Shown one piece after another: positions 1 to 9,763 of a stretch of 23,433 nt of DNA (its first letter is position 1; each line of letters opens with the position of its first letter). Origin of the DNA: Apostichopus leukothele (lineage: Eukaryota > Echinodermata > Holothuroidea > Aspidochirotida > Stichopodidae); contig JAAAKB020000009.1 in the NCBI GenBank assembly GCA_010014835.2, positions 849,372-872,804 of the forward strand, written 5' to 3'. The notes beneath the pieces were generated by a model that ran no database searches, had not been told where the DNA came from, and was given only the letters and a program-made list of their open reading frames with translations. The translations under genes were made by a program, and so were the position numbers.

Positions 1-888
1 TTTCACCTCCTCCACCCATGCATATGTTTACTAAACCACCCGTTTTGATCTCAAAGTTTTCATCATTAAAATGCATCAATTAATAAGTTTTCTCTCTGTA
101 ACTTACCTTAACCTTGGAATGGGGGAAAGTTTATCAGCTATCTTCCTCAGCAGCAATATCTGACCTCAAAGTTTAAAAGACCGCCTAATTTGAAGTAATT
201 CAATAAATACAAGTCAAATTCGGGTAGAATGTGCCTCTTTTACATGTTTGGACATTTTTGGTCGAGTTTCATCTGCCTTATTTGAATTAAGAGTCTCCAA
301 GATTTTAATATCCGAATTTAAAGTATCCAATAATGTAGAGGAAGTTCGCTTTCTGAAATTGAAAGTTAGATTATAGAGGGTGCTCATGGAAGAGTTTGTC
401 GGTTTCGTGTTTAGTCGTTGGGACATAAAATTCCAGTTTGATTGGTCCACATTAGTCGCGTAGAAGTGACGGTAGGGTTTAGTTTTTATAAGACGAGATA
501 AGGCACGAACATTAGTGGATGATAAAACAAATCATTCTTTTAAAGGGGTCTTTTTATTTCACTAAAAACTGAAGGCCTATACCATCCCAGATGCCAAAGA
601 AATATGCCTGAAGACAAAACGAATTTGTTAAGAATACATTCACTGGAAAACACTGCATTAAATTGACTTCTTCTTGAACTAAAATAAACTTTAACAAACC
701 AAATACCAATATATTTGAAAACATATTTGATAAATCCTCCCTTATACCATTTAAAATATTTTCGTGTAATGATGTCATTCAATGCATCAAGTATAGGACA
801 AAATGCATATGGTAATGTACGGAAGTACATGGAAAAGGTAAAATCATAATTGGTCCTCCCCGGTGCAAGTATCCAGAGGGTTCCTCTC
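1..888. other. AT-rich stretch, no gene supported
   Basis: No splice-framed exon, RNA gene or repeat was recognised here. The longest open frame is on the minus strand (540-890, 116 codons from an ATG at 890). Its product is rich in F, Y, W, I and K, the composition expected from translating AT-rich DNA. I recognise no family in it, and no polypyrimidine/AG acceptor or consensus donor frames it convincingly. CpG frequency is moderate here, higher than in the right two thirds of the window, so the stretch looks like ordinary unmethylated intergenic DNA. Confidence 0.5.
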
Positions 889-890
889 AT

Positions 891-917
891 CCCACCCCAC
901 CCACCCCACCCCTACCC
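891..917 (+). repeat. C-rich tract, quadruplex/i-motif forming
   Basis: Six C runs of three or four bases are separated by one or two bases (CCC-A-CCCC-A-CCC-A-CCCC-A-CCCC-TA-CCC). The complementary strand meets the usual G-quadruplex pattern of four or more runs of at least three G with loops of 1-7. It lies just outside the start of the 116-codon minus-strand open frame. Simple-sequence origin is likely and no function is claimed. Confidence 0.8.
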
Positions 918-1716
918 ACAATTTCCAGTTCATTCTTGACCCATGTCATTACGGACTTGAATTTATCAATGTCTATTGTTTAATATTGCATTGCTTAAAT
1001 TAAAGCATTTTCAGTGTGATCACAACATGACACGATGGATAAATGATTCGTTGGCAGTAAGTTACGTAGAAAAGAACAATTAACATAGTTTAGACAACGA
1101 AATAAGTTTTCCTTTTCGCGTTCCATACTTGGATATTGTTTGTACTTGCGTACGTATACTTCCATCCGCCCTATTATTAGCTGTAGGGTACAAAATCTGC
1201 ACCTTTCAACACAGCTTCTGAGACTCCGTGCAGGGTAAACATGTTCCATGTTTGTCATACGCTCATGAATTGAAATTGATACAAGTTAGCCCGAGGGTTG
1301 ATAATTTTGTATTTTTCGGTCACCCTTTAATATTCTATTTCCATGAGGTGCAGCCTATCTCCAGACTCTGTCGGTTCTTTCTGGCTAATAACCCACGTAT
1401 GTGTTATGAAGTTATCGAAGGGTTCTTGAACTTGCGATAAGCATGTTTATTAGGGATCTTTGATTAGAAGGGTATCGCGCCACGTTGAGTCACCGAGGTG
1501 GGTGGCCTACACTTCACAGCGTCTCAGATCAAGAAATCGAATAACGTGTTGTTTATGATGTACAATCTTATGTCTTGATCCTTGTACATGCTGATACAGA
1601 TCAAGTTGGAACCTGGAACACTCACATATGATTATTTATAGCTATTAATATCTGACCCACGTGATTCAGCGACACCAGAGGATGAGTGACTTTTGTTATA
1701 TTACCGTGCAGGTGGT
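918..1716. other. No gene recognised
   Basis: Mixed-composition DNA. Open frames on both strands (995-1258 minus, 1228-1440 plus) overlap and encode nothing I recognise. No tandem repeat or inverted terminal repeat was seen. Confidence 0.45.
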
Positions 1717-1742
1717 CCCCCCCCCCACCTACCCCCACCCCA
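1717..1742 (+). repeat. Poly-C / C-rich tract
   Basis: A run of eleven C is followed by short C runs interrupted by A and T (C11-A-CC-TA-C5-A-CCCC-A). This is low-complexity sequence, prone to slippage and assembly error. The opposite strand has three long G runs plus a GG pair. Confidence 0.8.
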
Positions 1743-2190
1743 CTCTGTAAATGCTCTACTCACTAAAAGGGGACACTTATTATTAAAGTCCATTTCTTTA
1801 CATACATTTGCAAAGAACGGAATCAAGTGAATTTGACATCGTCATATGTAGTGAAGGCTGTCCTACTTAGGAAATAAAATGGGTTAATTTGTGGTTCAAG
1901 ACGGGTAAAGGTGGGGTTATTTGTGGTTGGAAATGAGGCACATTGAAGATTGTGAAGACAGCACGAGAAATGTCAGTCTGGTTGTCGGGTGAGTCAAGTT
2001 GAAAGAAAACAAACTATGGCCGATTAATACCGGATGAACATTTCAAACCTGAAAGCAACATTTTGCTTTTCTCACAGAATTGTACAATTCTTAATATGAT
2101 GTTACTATAGTCTTAAGACATCTCAATGGGCTCCTCCATTTAGAAATACAAGTTGCTCAGCTCCTGAGGGTCACACACCCATTTTCGTAC
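1743..2190. other. No gene recognised
   Basis: No exon-like segment with flanking splice signals, no RNA gene and no repeat structure was seen in this stretch. Confidence 0.45.
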
Positions 2191-2217
2191 GGGATGGGGG
2201 GGGGGGTTGGGGTGGGG
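2191..2217 (+). repeat. G-rich tract, canonical quadruplex motif
   Basis: The plus strand reads GGG-AT-G11-TT-GGGG-T-GGGG, which satisfies the four-run G-quadruplex pattern with very short loops. It lies within the open frame at 2157-2390 on the minus strand, whose proline-rich segment is simply the translation of this tract. Confidence 0.8.
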
Positions 2218-2580
2218 ACTAAGATATTATGTGATATTGTCGGCAAAGGGAGGGAACCAAGGGGAGGGTGGCCCTTCCCCCCCTTTGATAATTTTATGTA
2301 AAATGGAGAATGCCTAGGAAGCAAAATGGTGCTATATTTTGCAACTTTTGAACAAATTTGAAGAATTCGAGTGTGTAGGTTGTACCACATAGACGTCTTA
2401 TATACCTTTTTTCTGCAGGTACACTAGGATTGTTTGTAATGTCAGTTCTGTGTTTATTGGGGGCTGAGCTAAAGGCCCACCTTCATCCCATAAGTATAAG
2501 AGGTTCCGCCTCGGGCTCAGTTTAATACAAACCCATGATGTAGCCTATCTCACAAATTTATTGTAATGGTTTGGGTTTTT
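2218..2580. other. No gene recognised
   Basis: A second short purine-rich segment (about 2248-2285) flanks a C-run. The minus-strand open frame 2157-2390 crosses this region, but its P/T-rich composition comes from the G/C tracts and I do not regard it as a gene. Confidence 0.4.
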
Positions 2581-2642
2581 TTAATTATTATTATTATTGT
2601 TGTTATTATTATTATTATTATCATTATTATTATTATTATATA
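2581..2642 (+). repeat. (ATT)n trinucleotide microsatellite
   Basis: About 62 bp of ATT/TTA repeats with single substitutions (ATTGTTGTT near 2596-2603 and ATCATT near 2621). The interruptions suggest it is not freshly expanded. The tyrosine-rich open frame here (2571-2801) is translation of the microsatellite. Confidence 0.92.
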
Positions 2643-4569
2643 CAACATTATGTCATCATTCCCTGCTGGTGGCGCGCCCTCTGTAGACTAAAAAAATGTT
2701 TTTTCATGTACTTTATCTTTCCTTTAACTGTTGATTATGATATCATAAGACATCCCAAAATTAAAACCCAAATTGAAACAAACACAACAGCACGCACTTA
2801 GGGCATGCATGCTGAGTTTTCACATGACGTTTGTGAAACAACACTAGTTCAAGGTCATGATTTCTGACACTTTTAAGCCAGCTAGAAATGCTCAAGGTCA
2901 CCCCAAAATATTTTTATTGGAAGTTGGTCACCAATAAATTATTCAAGATTTTTGAGGAAGTTGATATTATTGAAAAATTCTGCTCCAAAGATGTTGGTAG
3001 TAGTTAAGGGCAAAAACGTTTAGTGATATGTGACCATTTTCTTGCTCTCTAGTATATTTTTGGGGCAGCATTGATGACCTTCGGTGACTCGATAATAAAC
3101 ATCTTGTGGGATTGGGGCTTAATTTACGCTTCTTCGCAACAGAATAACGTCTCGTTGACAAAAATAGGAATCAGCGAATTAGTTCTTCTCCAAATGACGA
3201 GGCCTTATCAGTAATGTTTACAGGTGACTGCTTGTTTTGTTGTACTGAGGACGATCTGGTTTCAATGTTTTCCAACTAACAATCGTAAAGCCTTTAGCCA
3301 CCACAAAATGGACAAAGAATAGAATAGGCTAGGCATCTAATACATCATTGAAGGGATGATGAACAAAGACCATCAGAACGCCAAATTGTCGCGTTTGTTC
3401 ATATACTGTTCATCGCAAACAAGTAAAGCAGCGAGAAGCTGTGCCAGAACACAATCGTTAATCATAGTTATTTCACAAGTAATTGCTCATTTAGTTCTCC
3501 GTTTTCTTCATTGGAATGTTAGCCACTTGATTTGGTCTGCTAGTATTCCAGTTGGCCTTTCTTAATCAAGGGTATACATTAGGGTAAAAAAATGGACAAC
3601 TTCTGTGTTGGTCACAAAGCTACAGAGTCCACACAGTCACAATGAAATCGGACTAATTCTGAGGTGGTATGGAACCTGTAGTAAACTTGTAGTAAATCAT
3701 CATTCTGTACAATAAGTGTCTTCTTGCAAGACAGATCAGCCGATGAGATTGTATAGAGAGAAACTTGCAAACCTAATTTAGCCTATAAAACTAACTGCAT
3801 TGCCAAATATAATAAGAAAGAAAGATAGTGAAAAAGACTTTGCTAACCTCAAGTTATATATAGCGAGAGTGCGAGACCATGGCCAGAATATCACCCCTCT
3901 CCCTTGTATACTGTACTCTCAATCTCGAACGGGTGAATATGATATAGAGACATTTTGTATACCTACATGTGATTTATTTAAGAAATAAAAGTGTCCCTTA
4001 TACGTTCTCTGTCGTGCTTTTCAGTTCTGTGTTACCAATTACAGCAAGTTTAGCCGAGGAAGCTGGACGCTCATGCATCATTTGAAATTCTACCAAAAAA
4101 TAATATGTCTTGCAATTTGGTTTTATGAGAGATATCAATTCAGTTTATACTTCGAAAACTTTGGAAAACACTTACTTTTCGACATTACTTCTTAAATCGA
4201 GTCTAAGTTTCATTTGATGTATATATAGTTGTGAAAACGTCACACCATTTGTGACATTGCATAATCAGTTTTGCTTGCCATAAAATACCATTATTCGTGA
4301 AAATATCCAGCGTAGTGTTCTAATTTGGTCAATTATTGCCCAATCTTGCAATAATCGGTACTTAGTTGGGTAAATTACTGGAAATTCGCAACACCACGCA
4401 AAAATGAAGCTATATGCAATGCTAACTGTAAATTGTTGTATATAGGAAGACGGCTTGTTAAGATTCTCTAAGCCGCAAACTTTGCTGAGTGTTGTTAGCT
4501 GTTGTGGTTCAGATTGTATTTAGGAGTAAGTAGCATGGATAACATCTGCTTGCTTCTATACAATTGCAG
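2643..4569. other. Intergenic DNA upstream of the candidate gene start
   Basis: Only short open frames occur (2967-3161 minus, 3356-3565 plus, 3800-3988 plus). None is recognisable or framed by convincing splice sites. An AATAAA at about 3984 directly follows the end of the 62-codon frame 3800-3988, but the protein has no family signature, so I do not call a 3' exon. A short direct repeat of 'tgtagtaaa' occurs near 3677-3697. CpG content is moderate and rises toward 4560. Confidence 0.4.
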
Positions 4570-4645
4570 TGTGCGGCCGGGCCTCCAAGGGATTGGCTGG
4601 TTGACGCTCCGCTGTATCGCCGCATGACTCTCCCACACCAGTTCG
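4570..4645 (+). other. Candidate non-coding 5' exon (76 nt)
   Basis: A pyrimidine-rich tract ending in ttgcag (to 4569) is followed by 76 GC- and CpG-rich nucleotides, then a near-consensus donor GTAAGC at 4646. Only one frame is stop-free. It ends with one carried nucleotide, and joined to the next strong acceptor (6046) it would meet a TGA within six codons. The exon is therefore better read as 5' untranslated. Alternatively 4646 could be the donor of a first exon starting further left, with no real acceptor at 4569. The inferred role is an upstream UTR exon of the gene whose coding start is proposed at 6299. Chance occurrence cannot be excluded. Confidence 0.33.
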
Positions 4646-6046
4646 GTAAGCTACAACCATATGGTAAATGTATGAAATATTAATAAAGGGGAAAGGCGCG
4701 GTGATATAGTGAAGTTCACATATTAAAATCCACTTTCAAAGAAATTGTTTCATAGTATTGTCCATTTTACGGTACCATAAACACGATTTTCAACATGACT
4801 CGTTCAATTAGATAGATCGGCGGCGGCGAAAGCCCTATAAAAGAAGTTTTTGCCCCTGGAAGCTAATGCCCCTCCGCCCCTGCAGCCCTCCCTTAATTTC
4901 CGCTGACAGACACCGCTTACCTGCATCATATGAAAATGGGTTGAAAGGAACAGACCAAGTATGAAATTTAATGTACAGTAGGCTCAGTGGACCAGAGAGA
5001 AGTGAGAACGCAGCTTAAGTTTACTGCACTGACAAACTTACTAATATAGTAAGTCTATAATCTTTTAAGTCTGCCCTTTCATCGATACTGTTAGTATTAT
5101 CACAATGTTTAATGGGACTTTTTTATATTTTTATTTAACGGTATTGAAAAACAAAGGATGAACTTGAGCGGCAAAGACATGCGGCTATTTCAAGTGAAAA
5201 ACACGAGATATTGTAACACGTGAAAATCTACAGGATATGCTTTGTTTTGATAACATGTTTCGTTTGATTACTAATACTTGATAACTCGATCAACAGAAGT
5301 GAGACAACACACGTCTTAGCTTCCTTTCTTCTAACCAAACGTATCTTTTGCGAGCAACAGCGGGCTTGAAAAGTGCAAATAGACAGTTTCGCATCTATTC
5401 TAGGGATATTACTCGTTTATATTCCAGCCAAATCCTGCTTGGGACGGTAAGAAGATCCAGACACGTCTCGGAACAAAGAAATGTGTGAAAAATAATACCC
5501 CCCATTGTAGTCCCGCAGCTTATTGTGATTTATGTACGGCTCTAGCGGTATTCTTGAAAACAAGCTCGAGTTTGTTCAATTTAATGCTCGAATACACGCC
5601 ATAAATTAATGAAAGGTGATTTGCAAAAGGACTTGCGGAAGCGGTCACAGCAAAAACTGTCGAGCGACACCGCAACGAGTTCCCTCCTTGGAATTGACAA
5701 CAAACTAGTGGCCCTCTACACTATTTTAAAGGGGTTTAATTTTAACATTCATATTGACCACAAATATATGACGTTAGAAACAACATCTTGTATCACCAAT
5801 ATTTTTCAGTAAAAAATAAATATACTTAGAGAGCATAAGAGACAGATGAAGTGATATTTTTGAGGTTTCATTTACTAGGTTATAATTTTGGACCAGGGAA
5901 TAAACTCTACCGCATAGATTGCAGTCCATTCATGAAAATCCAGCACGCCGATATACAGCTGCCGTTGTATTACATCGGGTGATGTGCGGAAGCTAAGTAA
6001 CTAAACACTGGATTATTTTGTTTCTGTGTTCTCTTTGAATTTTCAG
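4646..6046 (+). other. Candidate 5'UTR intron, CpG-rich
   Basis: If the donor at 4646 (gtaagc) pairs with the acceptor at 6046 (a long T/C-rich tract ending tttcag), a 1,401-bp intron results. The stretch has many CpG (for example 5161-5220, 5341-5400, 5641-5700), as expected of unmethylated promoter-proximal DNA. A 67-codon open frame (5609-5812) ends just before an AATAAA-like string. I do not recognise its product and do not call it a gene. Confidence 0.3.
4818..4843 (+). promoter_or_regulatory. CGG run plus TATA-like box
   Basis: CGGCGGCGGCG (4818-4828) is followed seven bases later by TATAAAAG (4836-4843), inside the most CpG-dense part of the window and upstream of the candidate coding exon. 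This would fit an alternative core promoter initiating near 4865-4875. TATAAA strings also occur elsewhere in this AT-rich window without such context, so the call rests mainly on the CpG-rich setting. Confidence 0.2.
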
Positions 6047-6298
6047 GTTTCCATCTCATTTGACGCAAACAGTGTGGACCTTGACCCAACACGGATGTGA
6101 GAAATGGCTCTACGATTCTGGTAGGAAAGCTTTCTTTAACAACTGGCTTGACTACGATTTGGGTAAAAATTGACGGACTGCAAAGTTACCAGCACTCACC
6201 AGACGGTGCCTGAGGGGTTTTGTAACGGAAAGCGCAAGTTGTCACTTCGCAACAAGCCACCGTTCACGTTAGAGCTATCCGAAGTTTTATCTCGAGAC
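6047..6298 (+). other. Candidate 5'UTR part of first coding exon, with uORFs
   Basis: The acceptor before this segment is strong: a long pyrimidine-rich tract (about 6017-6040) ending tttcag at 6046. The segment itself is CpG-rich. Before the proposed start at 6299 lie two upstream ATGs. The first is at 6095, immediately followed by TGA (a minimal start-stop uORF). The second is at 6104, opening a six-codon uORF ending in TAG at 6122-6124. One frame is open from 6048 to a TGA at 6171, but it does not match the phase of the upstream candidate exon and has no ATG. The last 45 codons before 6299 are open in the start frame without an ATG, so a spliced N-terminal extension cannot be ruled out. 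Confidence 0.35.
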
Positions 6299-6383
6299 AT
6301 GGAAATAACGTTGATCAAGGATATTCGTTTTGCAGTGCATCTGGTATTATACTTTGCGTCCTCTAGGATCAGTTGCGCCCAAG
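6299..6383 (+). CDS. Candidate first coding exon: signal peptide of an unidentified secreted or membrane protein (partial)
   Basis: An ATG in good context (GACATGG: purine at -3, G at +4) opens 28 codons plus one base, ending at the splice donor CAAG|gtttgt. The peptide has a short N-region with Lys and Arg (residues 7 and 10), a hydrophobic core FAVHLVLYFASS (residues 11-22) and a small/polar C-region RISCAQ. This is the layout of a cleavable signal peptide, probably cut after Ala27. The exon ends in phase 1, the usual phase after signal-peptide exons in extracellular modular proteins, whose domains are shuffled as 1-1 exons. The exon sits at the right edge of a CpG-rich block, with strong CpG loss beginning about 150 bp downstream, which fits a promoter-proximal first exon. 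No downstream exon was found with confidence, so the protein family is unknown. Read without splicing, the frame would run to a stop at 6482-6484 (61 residues). A chance ORF is the main alternative. Confidence 0.42.
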
Positions 6384-7258
6384 GTTTGTATTATATTGTT
6401 ATTTTTAATAATCATTTGTTTATCCTGCGCGAAGTTAAGAAACTTGATAGTTCGCCGATATGGCCAACACTAAAAATCCTCTGAATTGATGTAGCCATGG
6501 GCTACTCTAACGGCGCACACTATTGTATTAGTAAGTATAGGCAGTCATTACAGTAACTATTGCTTAGGCTAGAATATCTGCCTTGTTAACCAAAAATTAG
6601 GGTCCATGCCTGTTAAAGTTTTGTCAGATGGGACCTAAATTTAAAGTCAGTTGATAATTATAGTGCAGATAGGATCCAATATGTTAGAGCTGTGTTTACA
6701 TATTTTCAGGTAGGTAGCTAAGTTAATGAATCTTGCCCGAAGAAAGTTTTGTCAGGAATCATACTGTTCATGTTTTTTTTTGTATTGTTTACTCCTAGTA
6801 CTAACTTGTAAGTCATACTAATTCTACATTATACTAAATATCATAAGGAGAACCAATGATAAGCTTTGCCCTACTTTTTAGATCAAATGTATGAACAAAG
6901 TAGTTATTATTAAAGTCACTCAGTGTTCCAAATAAGCCTGACAAATTTTGGGTGGTGACCTAGTGCAATCGGTACCCCACTACACTCACAGAGGATGTTA
7001 CTTGGATCAGCCAATTAATAGTATTATGATGCACTTCTGGAAAAAATTGTAAAACTTTTTAATGTACGTGTTGTACTGACGGAAGGATGGAGTAAGTGCA
7101 GAATACCAGGCAACTAGCAAACAATTTATAAAAAACTTGTGGCTTCCCTTTCAGACTAGGCTAGGCAAAACTTTTTAGCAAAATCACTCGTTGACAAATT
7201 GCTTTTGAGAACGACTCAACATAGATCTTTTTGCAGCAGTTTTTTTGAAAAATATCAT
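6384..7258 (+). other. Start of presumed long intron 1
   Basis: This begins with the gtttgt donor and becomes CpG-poor from about 6540. No exon with an acceptor, open phase-1 frame and donor was seen. The stretch is AT-rich and otherwise featureless. Confidence 0.4.
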
Positions 7259-7427
7259 AAGTCCAAATTTACTTAGCCCTGTGGCTCAACTGGCTACGTT
7301 AAAACTGAGCAGGTGGAATTTTCATGTATTTCATATATTGGAATTCATACAGGATTTTATTTAAAATTATTTTTTAAGTCCAACGTTAGATAGCTCCCTA
7401 GCCTTGTAGGCTCTGTTGGCTACGTTA
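7259..7427 (+). repeat. Imperfect 117-bp direct repeat, two copies
   Basis: The copies start at 'aagtccaa' (7259 and 7376). Both end in a related segment (7270-7300 and 7395-7427) that reads C-TAGCC-TGT-GGCTC and finishes with the identical TGGCTACGTTA. About 25 of 31 positions agree in the conserved end, while the middle is diverged and includes an AT-rich filler. It is probably an old tandem duplication. Two copies of a dispersed repeat are also possible. Confidence 0.5.
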
Positions 7428-7803
7428 GCAGATTTAGCAGATTGCCCTCTCTCAATCTGACATTGACTAAGCTTTCCATTGCATGCCGACTGTGGAGCCA
7501 GTGTAACCGGCTATGCCGATAAGTTGTCTAGTTGCATTGTATTCTGCAATTGTGTGGAAATTGTAATATTTGTAACTTATATATGATCATGCAAGTGAAT
7601 TTCAAGTGCATTCCATTCTTTGCCATAATAGTATATAAGCTGCCACTATTAGCACACTAGCATCACTTGCAATGAATTGCTACAATTTCATCAATATTTT
7701 CTAATAATTTGTTTAATATAGATGTGTTGCTATTATTAAGACATTGCAATCGCTTCTGTTTCAAAGTAACTCTTAATGTTTAAAGAGAGTATTTTGAATC
7801 TCA
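7428..7803 (+). other. Intron-like DNA, no feature
   Basis: AT-rich and CpG-poor. No repeat, RNA gene or splice-framed exon was recognised. Confidence 0.4.
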
Positions 7804-8097
7804 ATGCATTTTAACGTTGTTGAAAAAAGTTGTTCCCTTGGCTCTGCTTCCACACATACATTATTAGGTAGTATAAATGGTAATGCAGGGTTATTTGCCA
7901 AAAAAGTACCAGTAACAGTTTGTCAACAACCACTGGAAAGCTATTTTGAGAATCTATCCACCCTGGTCACTCATAACAGACTAACAAGGATTCTATTGCT
8001 ACATCGATTGGGGTGCGACCCAAAAATTTGTGTAGCTGCCATGGATCGTAAAATTTATCTACAGCTGGAAGAGTTTGCCAATTATGGAGAGAGATAA
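7804..8097 (+). other. Unrecognised 97-codon open frame
   Basis: An ATG-initiated frame of 97 codons ends in TAA within the CpG-poor presumed intron. The product has five cysteines (residues 10, 40, 71, 76 and one near residue 9-10 of the SCSLGS segment, by eye) and a charged C-terminal end (IYLQLEEFANYGER). No motif, signal peptide or membrane segment is clear. Several T/TA-rich bases precede it but no good acceptor, and no promoter or poly(A) signal stands out. Length alone is near what 23 kb of AT-rich DNA can give by chance. I list it because it is one of the longer frames and has a balanced amino-acid composition. Confidence 0.15.
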
Positions 8098-9112
8098 AGT
8101 TAATTTTTTTCAACATCATTACACATTACAGTTCCAGCTAGCTAGCCCATATGTTTTGTTGAGCTAATTTTCATGGACACTTAATTGACTAAAGATTTGC
8201 ACACAGCAGCTGTTTGTGTCTCTACTTTTGCTGGTTATTGTCTTGAAGAAAATGATTCCATCGAATTAACTTAGCAAGAATCATTTACATACAACTTACA
8301 CTTGTAAGTAATATTTTTTTCACTGCATTCCTTTGTGACTGTATTTTATATGAACAGTCAGATGATAGATGAATTTGAAAATTAATTTTTAACCCAGCCA
8401 AGGACAAAGTGTGTTACTTCCACAAGATTTAGATAAGTACTGTGCAAGTGTGTGACATTTGTCAGTGTCAAATTTCCAATTGAGTTTTCTGTAATTCAGA
8501 GCAGATGTAGACCAACCAATGTACTAGTAACATTGGGAACCAGTATCATTAGTTTGGAATGTTAGTAACTAAGTGTACAGGTATAATGAACAACACTGTA
8601 CTAATGTAACTTTTTAGTTTTAATATTAAAACAGTGATAGCATAATTGCAGAGACTAGTGCACTGTTACAATTGCAGCTGAAAGTTTCAAGGAGACCTTT
8701 TGGACATAATGTGCTGTATTACAATGCACAATTTGGCATGAACAAAACATTAGAATAGGGATTACATGTTGCCATGATGTGTCTGCATGATTTATACATC
8801 AGGCTAGTAAATTTGTTTGAAAGTCCCACATCCTGGGCTAAAACTGGCTAGTGAGTTGTATACACAAAGCTGCTTGGATTGATTATGCCCATAATAAATA
8901 TAAATTTGCCAATCCGCCTTTGGGGGATCCAGATTCACTAGTAACATGATTTGCACAGTCTCTTGTTATACGCTAATGGATGTTTAAATTGAACAGTGTT
9001 GTTTTAGTAGTTGCTAAAATAAGGAACTTTTAAAGCAATCGTTGAAAATTTCACCCAAATATATCTCAACAGTACCTGTAGATGAGACTAACCGTAAATG
9101 TTTGGAATAAAG
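8098..9112 (+). other. Intron-like DNA, no feature
   Basis: Very CpG-poor (only about four CpG in a kilobase by eye) with no open frame of note. No repeats were recognised. Confidence 0.45.
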
Positions 9113-9125
9113 TTTTTTTTTTTTT
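9113..9125 (+). repeat. T13 homopolymer
   Basis: A run of 13 T directly after AATAAAG and directly before CTAG. The run plus tag would make a good splice acceptor, but the phase-1 frame after it stops within four codons, so no exon is called. Confidence 0.85.
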
Positions 9126-9306
9126 CTAGGGTTTGTTTGAATGATTCAGAGAAACTTTTTCAGGTAAACCTCACCTAAGGAAATTTTCCTTAAGTCCTTC
9201 ATGATGTACTGTACTATCATTTGCAGGTTATACTACAGGAAATAACTTCACATATATATGTAATAGTATATCAGCTTGAGGTTTCAGCACATGTCTTCCC
9301 AGATGC

Positions 9307-9320
9307 AAAAAAAAAAAAAA
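9307..9320 (+). repeat. A14 homopolymer
   Basis: A run of 14 A. No retroposon body with a matching target duplication could be recognised upstream, so it is listed only as a homopolymer. Confidence 0.85.
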
Positions 9321-9763
9321 TTCCCAACTAATTAAAGCGAGTCTGGCATATATGCTATGGGATCAAACCTTTTCTGTAAAGAACATTGAAGGTGAAAACT
9401 TTAAGGCACTTTTATGGATTTTTTTTCTATTCATTTTCGATATTTTGAATTTTTTGAAATATAATTATTTGTATTTTAGAACAAAGTGACATTATTATCT
9501 TACTAAGTACCAACTAATGTCCTTTTAATGAAGAAATCAAGAAGTGTGTACAGTTTGTGCAATTTCCACCTTAACTCAAATACTCAGAACGTTTGGCAAG
9601 ATTGCTCTAAGTGGTTGACCAAGTGCAAACAGTTGCTCAACAGCTGGGCAATGTTTTTTAATGGAAACTTTACAAGACCTAGTTAGTAATTAAAGAAACA
9701 CTCATTTATTTTTGTCTCCCAACTGCCCAATTTCTCGAAGCAAATTCAGTTTTCATCGAATCC
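9321..9763 (+). other. Intron-like DNA, no feature
   Basis: CpG-poor, AT-rich, with several T/A runs. No open frame or repeat unit was supported. Confidence 0.4.

Noticed and set aside
540-890. 116-codon minus-strand open frame
   Set aside because: Aromatic/isoleucine-rich composition typical of AT-rich DNA, with no motif, splice frame or family recognised. The length is within reach of chance in 23 kb.
2571-2801. Tyrosine-rich open frame
   Set aside because: It is translation of the ATT microsatellite.
5609-5812. 67-codon frame with a faint RNase H-like phrase (ALYTILKGF…IDHKYMT)
   Set aside because: Spacing and flanking residues do not fit the retroelement RNase H pattern. There are no other retroelement parts or end repeats around it.
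5941-6020. 5S rRNA-like wording (cggaagctaagtaac … actggat)
   Set aside because: About 17 of 20 bases resemble the 5S box A region, but the rest of the gene cannot be aligned and the internal promoter is incomplete. It is too weak for a 5S copy or a 5S-derived SINE.
6048-6173. Open frame with a W-Y-D…DL string recalling organic-cation transporters
   Set aside because: The phase does not match the upstream candidate exon, there is no ATG, and the similarity is a few scattered residues.
9177-9193. 17-bp palindrome TAAGGAAA-T-TTTCCTTA
   Set aside because: A short AT-rich palindrome expected by chance. No element ends or duplication around it.
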